A stretch of DNA of 64,000 nucleotides from the IMG/VR virus record IMGVR_UViG_3300034198_017033, positions 141,559 to 205,558 of that record; one strand, given 5' to 3'. The position numbers and the translations under genes are program-made. This document shows, in pieces, positions 58,401 to 64,000 of the stretch; the stretch's first letter is position 1; each line of letters starts with the position of its first letter. The notes beneath the pieces are model-generated. The model had not been told where the DNA came from, did no database searches, and saw only the letters and a list, made by a program, of their open reading frames with translations. Source of the DNA: a virus.

Positions 58401-59807
58401 ATGGTAATACGTACATATTTCGACAAAAATAATACTATAATCAGTAATACAATAGCAAACACAGGTTTAAATCCTGTTACTGAATTGTTTTATGGTGGTT
58501 ATGATGGTATTGAAAAATATAGCAGATTTTTATTTCATTTTGATGAAACTAATTTAAAACAGTTGTACACTGGTGGTACTTATACTGATTTATCGAAATT
58601 AAAACATACACTTAGACTTACAAACACTGCATCTTTTGATACTGGGTTATTAAACGGTACTATGGCTGCCAAAGATAGAGCTACTTCGTTTGACTTAATA
58701 CTCTTTAAAATAAACCAAGATTGGGATAACGGTGTTGGTTATGATTACGAAGTTCCAATATTAACTAGCGGTGATTATCTGTACTCAACAGGACCATCAA
58801 ACTGGGTTAACCCAAAAACAGGTTTTAATTGGAGTGGCGGTACTGGTGTTTATTCTGGTTCACCTTCTAGTATCACAGTAACAACACAACATTTTGACAA
58901 GGGTAATGAAAATATTGAAATGGACATTACTGATTATGTTAATGGTGTGTTAACTGGTAATACGAACTATGGTTTAGGGATTGCGTTTGCTAGAGGTTAC
59001 GAACTTTTAAACACAACGGCACTTCAATATGTTGGTTTCTTTACTAACAACACGCAAACATTCTACGAACCATATATTGAAACAACTTATGAGAACCACA
59101 TTAAAGACGATAGAAACAACTTTTTCTTAGATAAGAATAACAAACTATATCTTTACGTAAATATTGGCGGAAACCCAACAAATTTAGACCAAATACCTAA
59201 TGTAGATGTATACGATAGTAATGGTAATTTATTTAGCGCTTATACTTCTTCAGATGTTAACCATGTTACGAAGGGTGTGTATAGTATTGATATAATTGTA
59301 CCTACTAATAGTGGAAATGTAGAAACAATGTTTAATGATGTTTGGAAAAATGTTGTAATTAACGGAGTTTCTAGACCAGAATTATCATTAGATTTTGTAG
59401 TTAAATCCTCTTTTGAATATTATAATATAGGAACCAACGATATGTTACCTAAAAAAGTTGCTGTAAATATAAGCGGTGTTAGAAACCAAGAGAACATATT
59501 AAGAGGTGACGTTAGAAGGGTTATTGTTTCTGCTAGAATACCATATACAGTAGAACAAACACAATATATCGATAACTTACAATATAGATTATATGTAAAA
59601 GAAGGTGGTGCTGAATTAACAGTGATTGATTTTCAACCTGTAGAAATGGCCAATAATTATTATTATTTCTTATTGGACACACCTAGTCTTATCCCTAACA
59701 CATATTACTTAGATGTATTAGCAACATCAAATTTAGAAGTAACAACACTTAAAAATGTTTGTCAATTTAATATTGTTAATCAAGTAGAATTAAGAAAAGG
59801 ACAATAA
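58401..59807 (+). CDS. Beta-rich virion protein
   Basis: 468 residues. SRFLFHFDETNLKQLY, KINQDWDNGVGYDY, NIEMDITDYVNGVLTGNTNYGLGIAFARGYE and TFYEPYIETTYENHI follow the pattern of DNRLRE-type (disaggregatase-related) beta-sandwich repeats often found in phage and bacterial surface proteins. The C-terminal half is Ig-like (YLYVNIGGNPTNLDQIPNVDVYDSNG). It may be a baseplate or appendage protein. Stop overlaps the next start (TAATG). Confidence 0.55.
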   Translation: MVIRTYFDKNNTIISNTIANTGLNPVTELFYGGYDGIEKYSRFLFHFDETNLKQLYTGGTYTDLSKLKHTLRLTNTASFDTGLLNGTMAAKDRATSFDLILFKINQDWDNGVGYDYEVPILTSGDYLYSTGPSNWVNPKTGFNWSGGTGVYSGSPSSITVTTQHFDKGNENIEMDITDYVNGVLTGNTNYGLGIAFARGYELLNTTALQYVGFFTNNTQTFYEPYIETTYENHIKDDRNNFFLDKNNKLYLYVNIGGNPTNLDQIPNVDVYDSNGNLFSAYTSSDVNHVTKGVYSIDIIVPTNSGNVETMFNDVWKNVVINGVSRPELSLDFVVKSSFEYYNIGTNDMLPKKVAVNISGVRNQENILRGDVRRVIVSARIPYTVEQTQYIDNLQYRLYVKEGGAELTVIDFQPVEMANNYYYFLLDTPSLIPNTYYLDVLATSNLEVTTLKNVCQFNIVNQVELRKGQ

Positions 59808-60145
59808 TGAAAAAATTTATAAAAAAATTACTAAGAGAGGAACTTATTGATGGTCAAGAAATGAATTCAGCGATGGAATCACTATGTAATAAAATGACTA
59901 TAGGTTCATACACCGAAGCAATTAGATATGTAAAAGCTGCCACAAAAGATATGGATGAAGCGACAAAGACAAAAGTAATGAAAAGAATTTACGCGCCTTT
60001 GAAAAATTTAAAAAACGAACAAATTGAAATTGATGGTGAAATAAAACAATATGGTATGTCTGGGGATTCAATGCCAGATGAAGCTGATACTTATTGGCAC
60101 CAAATCCAATCAACATTATGTGAAATGGGTTCAGATTTTCAATAA
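59807..60145 (+). CDS. Leader-bearing small protein
   Basis: 112 residues. N terminus MKKFIKKLLREELIDG, the same basic amphipathic leader as the proteins at 61253 and 62421. The body is helical (SYTEAIRYVKAATKDMDEATKTKVMKRIYAPLKNLKN) and acidic at the end. No family is recognised. The leader contains L-L-R-E, an (I/L)-x-E site. It is the last gene of the operon before the zinc-ribbon unit. Confidence 0.6.
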   Translation: MKKFIKKLLREELIDGQEMNSAMESLCNKMTIGSYTEAIRYVKAATKDMDEATKTKVMKRIYAPLKNLKNEQIEIDGEIKQYGMSGDSMPDEADTYWHQIQSTLCEMGSDFQ

Positions 60146-60150
60146 AAGTA

Positions 60151-60181
60151 TTGACAAATAAAAAAAAAATTATTATATTTA
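60151..60181 (+). promoter_or_regulatory. Host-type promoter of the zinc-ribbon gene
   Basis: TTG at 60151-60153 (within TTGACA), exactly 20 nt, TATATTTA at 60174-60181. The predicted transcript start is at about 60185, the first base of the 15-bp inverted repeat. Confidence 0.65.
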
Positions 60182-60184
60182 TAT

Positions 60185-60199
60185 TATATACGTTAACTC
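60185..60199 (+). repeat. 15-bp inverted repeat, left arm (predicted mRNA 5' end)
   Basis: TATATACGTTAACTC is the exact reverse complement of 61214-61228 (GAGTTAACGTATATA). It begins where the host-type promoter should start transcription, and contains the palindrome GTTAAC. Confidence 0.75.
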
Positions 60200-60291
60200 A
60201 CGTATTGGTTTCGAGTCTTAATAGGCTTTAGAGTTGTCTAGGCAATAAAGAAATTGGTACAATAATAACAAAAATTAAAAGTTAATTAAAA
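60200..60291 (+). other. Long 5' leader of the zinc-ribbon gene
   Basis: Together with the repeat this gives a leader of about 107 nt, much longer than any other in the window. It is less AT-rich than intergenic DNA here, includes GGTTTCGAGTC and TTTAGAGTTGTCTAGGC, and can form only weak hairpins by eye. No riboswitch or ORF is recognised. Confidence 0.4.
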
Positions 60292-61200
60292 ATGAAACAA
60301 TTAAACTATGTGGCACCAAAAATGCCAACAGCAAACATTGCTGTGAACAAAAGTAGAGTTAAACTTTACAAAAAAGAAGGTGATTTGCCAACTTATTATT
60401 TACAAAAAGGGCAAGAGTTCCAGATTGAACTTTTCAATCCAACTACGGAATCTGTACTTGCTAAAATTACACTTAACGGAAATGTTATCTCACAGGGTGG
60501 TCTTGTATTGAGCCCAGGTCAACGTGTATTCTTAGATAGATACTTAGACGTTGCCAAAAAATTCTTATTCGACACATACGAAGTAGCTAACACTCAAGAA
60601 GTGAAAGAAGCAATAGTAAATAATGGTGATTTCAAGGTTCAATTTTACAGAGAGTCAAAACCTAGACCAAGAAACCCAATATTAAGAATTGGTGGTACTA
60701 GAGATATCTGGGGTGGACAAAACTACGACCAAGGTATTATCCGTTACGATAACACTAACACTGGTGGTTACGTTTATGGTTCAACTACACCAATAACTAA
60801 CACCTTCACAACCACTAACACAATCATTGGAGGTAGTAGTAATTTATCAACTAGCGCGTTTTATAGTTCAAGCGTACATGACGGTTCAGCAACGATGGAT
60901 TGGATGCAAACTGAAAAAAGTGTTGAAACACCTTTAAATCTAACTAAAGGGGTTGCTAAGAAATCTAAATCAATTGAAACTGGTAGAGTTGAAGAAGGTT
61001 CTGATTCTGACCAAAAATTCAAAACAGTAAATAAAGATTTTGAATATTTTGCTTTTTATACTATTGAAGCTAAGTTGCTTCCAGTATCTCAAAAAGTTAA
61101 CACAGTTGAAGATATCAATGTAAAAAGATATTGCACAAACTGTGGTGCCAAATTAGGTAAAGGACACAAGTTCTGTGCTAGTTGCGGTACAAAAGCATAA
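60292..61200 (+). CDS. Zinc-ribbon protein expressed from its own unit
   Basis: 302 residues. Residues 1-120 are beta-rich (KLYKKEGDLPTYYLQKGQEFQIELFNPTTESVLAKI, VLSPGQRVFLDRYLD), then a low-complexity S/T/N-rich middle (GGYVYGSTTPITNTF) and a C-terminal CxxC-x(12)-CxxC zinc ribbon: YCTNCGAKLGKGHKFCASCG. Codon use is noticeably less AT-biased than in most genes here, as in capsid and tube genes, suggesting abundant expression. Own host-type promoter, 107-nt leader, complementary mRNA ends and terminator. It may be a virion or abundant nucleic-acid-binding protein; the family is not recognised. Confidence 0.7.
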   Translation: MKQLNYVAPKMPTANIAVNKSRVKLYKKEGDLPTYYLQKGQEFQIELFNPTTESVLAKITLNGNVISQGGLVLSPGQRVFLDRYLDVAKKFLFDTYEVANTQEVKEAIVNNGDFKVQFYRESKPRPRNPILRIGGTRDIWGGQNYDQGIIRYDNTNTGGYVYGSTTPITNTFTTTNTIIGGSSNLSTSAFYSSSVHDGSATMDWMQTEKSVETPLNLTKGVAKKSKSIETGRVEEGSDSDQKFKTVNKDFEYFAFYTIEAKLLPVSQKVNTVEDINVKRYCTNCGAKLGKGHKFCASCGTKA

Positions 61201-61213
61201 TAAATAATTAATC

Positions 61214-61228
61214 GAGTTAACGTATATA
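61214..61228 (+). repeat. 15-bp inverted repeat, right arm (mRNA 3' region)
   Basis: GAGTTAACGTATATA pairs perfectly with 60185-60199 and lies 2 nt before the terminator hairpin. In the transcript it could close the molecule as a panhandle. Confidence 0.75.
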
Positions 61229-61230
61229 TA

Positions 61231-61254
61231 AAAAGGGCCATATGGCCCTTTTTT
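61231..61254. terminator. Bidirectional rho-independent terminator
   Basis: AAAAGGGCCATATGGCCCTTTTTT: a palindromic GGGCCATATGGCCC stem with A and T tracts, between convergent genes. Its last bases overlap the stop of the gene at 61253 (minus). Confidence 0.85.
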
Positions 61255-61774
61255 ATTGTATTAATTTTGATTTTTTAAGCATATTAGGTGCCCATATACA
61301 ACCAGAAGCTACATCCCACGTATAATACCAAAGCATTTCATATCTAGCTTCATAAATATATGGTACTATTTCTATACCACCATATTTTTCACTAACTCTT
61401 TTCCAATCAACATAATAATTATCAATAACATATTCTTCATTAAATAATTTTAAATCTTCATAAGTATTAATTTTTAATAATCTACTATCATCAATATCCA
61501 AAAGAAATGCGTGGTCACGTTCCCATTGTGGCATTTCCATTCTTACCCAATCAATCCATTCAGTACCTATAGAATACCATAATCCAAAAGGTTTAGCCAT
61601 AGGTTTATCAGGTTGTTGTTTAGGTTTATATATTATCTTATCACCATCAACAGAACCTCTAGCTTCCATCATAATTCTAGCATTAGGGTATTGGGTTCTA
61701 ATTATTTCATAAATATCATCACTAACCTCGCTTAAAAGATTTTCTCGAAGTAATTGTTTAATCAAATTTTTCAT
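61253..61774 (-). CDS. Leader-bearing protein with ART-like pattern
   Basis: 173 residues. Leader MKNLIKQLLRENLLSE, then KPFGLWYSIGTEWIDWV, WERDHAFLLDIDDSRLLKI, EKYGGIEIVPYI and WYYTWDVASGCIW. This set (KPxGLWyS ... idW ... YxGIEI ... WDvaSGCIW) recurs in phage proteins and looks like a compact ADP-ribosyltransferase-type or related NAD-site fold, with E in GIEI as a possible catalytic residue; I am not certain. With the leader it would be a second packaged effector. It is translated right after the nuclease (0-nt gap) in a three-gene operon. Confidence 0.5.
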   Translation of the reverse strand: MKNLIKQLLRENLLSEVSDDIYEIIRTQYPNARIMMEARGSVDGDKIIYKPKQQPDKPMAKPFGLWYSIGTEWIDWVRMEMPQWERDHAFLLDIDDSRLLKINTYEDLKLFNEEYVIDNYYVDWKRVSEKYGGIEIVPYIYEARYEMLWYYTWDVASGCIWAPNMLKKSKLIQ

Positions 61775-62419
61775 TTATTGTATTGTTAAATTCATTTTGT
61801 TCTTTTTGAATAATTCGTTTAAATCCTTTAAAGTAATAGTCACTATCAAACCATTAATATTTGAACCAACCCAACATTGTGTTTTACCGTTCATGAATAA
61901 AACCTTAAAAAATGCTGATGGTATAGGAATTCTAGATTTACCCATAAACCTTATGTTGTTTGGGTCGTATATAACACCAGTAATAATAACAACATCTTGT
62001 TTGTTATCAGATATTATGCGTTCAACATCTCCTTCCATCTGGGCCCATTTACCTCTGTTAAATCCAGCCAACTGTGGCGCTGCATTGAACAAGCTAAAAG
62101 ACATATGGTTTAATTCGTTATCATAAGATGTAATGTGCGACGGTGTTAGATGACCAATATCATATCCAGTTTTCAAATATGCGTCTTTATAATATCTACC
62201 CTTATACGTATCTTGAAACCAACGATTATCACGCTCTTTATCAAGCTTTAGAAAGCTCGAATACTTTAAAACATGTTTAGATAACAAAGCACATGTATCT
62301 TTCGTTAAATACAACGTAATGTCCCCGTGAGGTATTATTAGTTTATTATCTGTTGTAACTGTTTGTGAAAACACGTTCATTGTCATGAACAATGTTATTA
62401 TTAAAAATATTTTTTTCAT
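61775..62419 (-). CDS. Secreted DNA/RNA non-specific endonuclease
   Basis: 214 residues from the ATG at 62417-62419 (the frame opens slightly earlier). The signal peptide MKKIFLIITLFMTMNVFSQ-T is a typical Bacteroidota type. The mature part has the NUC-family core: GYDIGHLTPSH (DRGH in the family; here R is I, H90 retained), HMSFSLFNAAPQLAGFNRGKWAQMEGDVERII with N112, N121 and E129, and VVIITGVIY. The enzyme would degrade DNA or RNA in the periplasm or outside. Phage genomes rarely carry a signal-peptide nuclease next to the capsid gene. Its neighbours both bear packaging-type leaders. Confidence 0.8.
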   Translation of the reverse strand: MKKIFLIITLFMTMNVFSQTVTTDNKLIIPHGDITLYLTKDTCALLSKHVLKYSSFLKLDKERDNRWFQDTYKGRYYKDAYLKTGYDIGHLTPSHITSYDNELNHMSFSLFNAAPQLAGFNRGKWAQMEGDVERIISDNKQDVVIITGVIYDPNNIRFMGKSRIPIPSAFFKVLFMNGKTQCWVGSNINGLIVTITLKDLNELFKKNKMNLTIQ

Positions 62420-62420
62420 A

Positions 62421-63182
62421 TTAACCAAATACTACATCACCCATAACGCATAATTGTAAAAATATATCAGCATCGTTTGCATCGTATTGCTCATCAAGTA
62501 TATTTTCCCAAACATCTGGGTAATCTCTTTTTATTATTGTTATTGCTTCTAGAATTGAATCCATATCTACTGTACCCAACAATCCATTATCTGAATGTGT
62601 TTCAGTATAATCATCTTCGTCATATTCTTCTTCAGCATCATAAAATTGAACATAACCACCTTTAAGAATATACTCACCTATAGCTTCAGATACTGATTGA
62701 CCCATTTCCTTGGCTTTATAGCGAACTTCGTTAGGTAAATGACGTATCTCATACCAATAGTTAGAACCTCCTTCTAAAGCGTCTACAAATAGGTTTATAA
62801 TGTCTTCTTTACCAAAGGTTCTAGACTCTCTAGCTTTAACTATATCATCTTCATATCTTTTCCATGATAAATAATTTCTAGCTATTTCATGATACACAGC
62901 TTTTCTATCTCTATTTTTAGCAGCATTAATTGTATTTTGTAATGCACTAATTTGGTCTTTAAAAGCTTTTGGAATCCATTCTTGGTTGGCAAATTTTGGG
63001 TCGCTTATTACCTTATTGTAATGGTCAAGTTGTTTTTTAGCTTTAACAGCGCTTTCAGTATCAGATAAAACAAACTCTTTATATCTTCTATCGATTTCTT
63101 TGCGTTCCTCTGGTGTTATGTTTGTAAAACCAGCGATGTCTTCTAAACTTTCTCTAATTAACTTTTTTATTAATTTTTTCAT
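62421..63182 (-). CDS. Leader-bearing helical/acidic protein
   Basis: 253 residues from the ATG at 63180-63182; the longer frame up to 63311 lacks support because the promoter region and small plus-strand gene lie there. The leader MKKLIKKLIRESLEDI matches those at 59807 and 61253. The body is helical (EIDRRYKEFVLSDTESAVKAKKQLDHYNKVI), then FVDALEGGSNYWYEIRHLP and ILKGGYVQFYDAEEEYDEDDY, blocks known in uncharacterised phage proteins. It heads the three-gene operon; the late-type motif at 63184-63197 precedes it. Function unknown. Confidence 0.6.
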   Translation of the reverse strand: MKKLIKKLIRESLEDIAGFTNITPEERKEIDRRYKEFVLSDTESAVKAKKQLDHYNKVISDPKFANQEWIPKAFKDQISALQNTINAAKNRDRKAVYHEIARNYLSWKRYEDDIVKARESRTFGKEDIINLFVDALEGGSNYWYEIRHLPNEVRYKAKEMGQSVSEAIGEYILKGGYVQFYDAEEEYDEDDYTETHSDNGLLGTVDMDSILEAITIIKRDYPDVWENILDEQYDANDADIFLQLCVMGDVVFG

Positions 63183-63183
63183 A

Positions 63184-63197
63184 CTTATAAATATTTG
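63184..63197 (-). promoter_or_regulatory. Candidate late promoter motif, overlapping a host-type promoter
   Basis: The minus strand reads CAAATATTTATAAG, 1 nt before the ATG at 63180-63182. On the plus strand the same bases contain the TTG of the promoter at 63195-63225. Confidence 0.4.
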
Positions 63198-63225
63198 CAA
63201 ATTAATAAAAAAATTAGTATCTTTG
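63195..63225 (+). promoter_or_regulatory. Host-type (Bacteroidota) promoter
   Basis: TTG at 63195-63197, exactly 20 nt, TATCTTTG at 63218-63225. The predicted start is at about 63229, 9 nt before the ATG at 63238. Confidence 0.7.
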
Positions 63226-63237
63226 TAAAAAAAAAAT

Positions 63238-63345
63238 ATGGAAAATAAAGAACTTTTAGAAAAAATTATTGAACTGGTTAAATCAACACCAAATGATACA
63301 TTATTAGGCACTGCTATACGAGCTGAAATTAATAAATTATCATAA
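63238..63345 (+). CDS. 35-residue protein of unknown function
   Basis: ATG at 63238-63240, TAA at 63343-63345. MENKELLEKIIELVKSTPND is followed by TLLGTAIRAEINKLS: two short amphipathic helices. No family is recognised. A consensus host-type promoter directly upstream and a terminator after it make it a self-contained unit, likely read early, next to the capsid gene. Confidence 0.55.
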   Translation: MENKELLEKIIELVKSTPNDTLLGTAIRAEINKLS

Positions 63346-63350
63346 AATAA

Positions 63351-63379
63351 AAAAGGCCACCGTAATGGTAGCCTTTTTT
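63351..63379. terminator. Bidirectional hairpin terminator
   Basis: AAAAGGCCACC-GTAAT-GGTAGCCTTTTTT, a stem with one mismatch, lies between the 35-residue ORF and the convergent capsid gene. Confidence 0.75.
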
Positions 63380-63399
63380 AAATTTATATAAGATTATGA

Positions 63400-64000
63400 T
63401 TATCTTAATTCGTTGATGTTGAATGTTTGTACACCGTCAACTCTCAAGTGTCCGTAGAATCTGTTGTTAACCACTTTTTTAGCGTAACGAGTCATGATAC
63501 CTTTCACTGGAGCGAAGTTGAATGGGTTATACATTGTTGGAGTCAACTGTAATGGCACATACGGAGCGTAGATGTATCCAGTATCCAATAATGATTTCCC
63601 TTTGTGACCGATGATGATTGAGTATGCTGGTGCATATGGGTCACGATATACTTGATATCTACCACCTAATGAACCGATTCTCTCAATACCCATGTTGTAT
63701 TGGTCTTGCTCTGGGTTAGCGTCTGACACGTGGAAGTATTCTAAATCGTCGAAGATTGCAGAAATCTCTGAAGATACAACGATGAAGTTAGCACCACCTC
63801 TAAGTGTAGATTTATGGATTTGAGCTGAAATTTGGTTTAATTTAGTAATTAAAGTTTGGTTCCACTCTTTTTGAGTATATGGGCTCGCAGCAGAAGAAGC
63901 TTTTCTCCATCCATTGTAATCCCAACGTAATTGCCATGCAGCAGCTTTACGTAAATCTCTAAGGATTTCACGGTCAATTTCAGCAGCAACTTGCTCAGAA
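63400..64000 (-). CDS. gp23: Major capsid protein (T4 gp23-like), 5' end off the window
   Basis: The C-terminal 199 residues are visible, and the frame stays open to the edge. Conserved gp23 blocks: RGGANFIVVSSEISAIFDDL, GRYQVYRDPYAPAYSIIIGHKGKSLLDTGYIYAPYVPLQLTPTMYNPFNFAPVKGIMTRYAKKVVNNRFYG. It forms the head lattice after cleavage by the prohead protease. Codons are much richer in C and G than those of neighbours, in keeping with very high expression. The protease, scaffold and portal genes are expected just to the right of the window. Confidence 0.92.
   Translation of the reverse strand, partial: SEQVAAEIDREILRDLRKAAAWQLRWDYNGWRKASSAASPYTQKEWNQTLITKLNQISAQIHKSTLRGGANFIVVSSEISAIFDDLEYFHVSDANPEQDQYNMGIERIGSLGGRYQVYRDPYAPAYSIIIGHKGKSLLDTGYIYAPYVPLQLTPTMYNPFNFAPVKGIMTRYAKKVVNNRFYGHLRVDGVQTFNINELR

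Noticed and set aside
60205-60245. tRNA-like T-arm (GGTTTCGAGTC) in the leader of the zinc-ribbon gene
   Set aside because: The flanking bases do not form a T stem, and no acceptor, D or anticodon arms are present.
63183-63311. N-terminal extension of the leader protein at 62421
   Set aside because: The extension covers the promoter region and a plus-strand gene and hides the conserved MKKLIKKLIRE start.

Overview
The window is part of the genome of a large, AT-rich tailed phage with T4-like contractile-tail architecture, probably infecting a member of the Bacteroidota. T4-type genes recognised are the sheath (gp18), tail tube (gp19), neck proteins (gp13, gp14-like, gp15-like), a family B DNA polymerase (gp43), a gp55-like late sigma factor, a gp5-like OB-fold baseplate protein and the major capsid protein (gp23, running off the right edge). 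The host assignment rests on six promoter-like sites that share the form TTG-N20-TAnnTTTR, the Bacteroidota vegetative promoter pattern, on A-rich start contexts without Shine-Dalgarno sequences, and on a secreted nuclease whose signal peptide ends in the flavobacterial style (VFSQ).

Layout. 1-8359 (minus): tail genes (a tail-assembly pair joined by a probable frameshift, two gp19-type tube proteins, the sheath) mixed with small proteins that share N-terminal leaders, one of them an ADP-ribosyltransferase-like protein. 8360-8661: divergent control region with nested inverted repeats and a small RHH-like regulator. 8664-17666 (minus): fibre genes, then gp15-like and gp14-like neck genes. 17782-21038 (plus): SNF2 helicase, glutaredoxin, gp13. 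21071-24832 (minus): DNA polymerase. 24958-30454 (minus): second fibre and receptor-binding block with YadA-type repeats. 30516-33239 (plus): small virion-type proteins, one with a WYL-like domain. 33328-50222 (plus): a long cluster of tightly overlapping glycosyltransferase, methyltransferase and nucleotide genes, ending in gmd and fcl (GDP-L-fucose synthesis) and containing two GT11-type fucosyltransferases. 50247-54870 (plus): PhoH, a degenerate HAD-like protein, two more glycosyltransferases, the late sigma factor. 54896-60145 (plus): baseplate and virion genes. 60151-61254: a single-gene unit with its own promoter and terminator whose predicted mRNA ends are complementary. 61253-63182 (minus): two leader-bearing proteins flanking a secreted endonuclease. 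63238-63345: a 35-residue ORF with a consensus promoter. 63400-64000 (minus): major capsid protein.

Two promoter classes are visible. Host-type sites precede the helicase, polymerase, HD-like/dUTPase, one glycosyltransferase, the zinc-ribbon gene and the small ORF. A different motif, core ATATTTATA and usually ATATTTATAATAAAA, lies mostly 1-10 nt (sometimes about 45-55 nt) before the start codons of structural genes. It is a candidate late promoter for the gp55-like sigma factor.

The most notable observations are: (1) an N-terminal leader family, each member with an (I/L)-x-E site near its N terminus, resembling the capsid-targeting sequences of T4 internal proteins; (2) a complete phage-borne GDP-fucose pathway with fucosyltransferases; (3) a perfect 15-bp inverted repeat placing the predicted mRNA 5' end opposite the bases just before the terminator of the zinc-ribbon gene; and (4) a frameshift-linked tail-assembly pair. 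No tRNA gene, IS element or CRISPR array was seen, and no gene-free stretch exceeds 300 bases.
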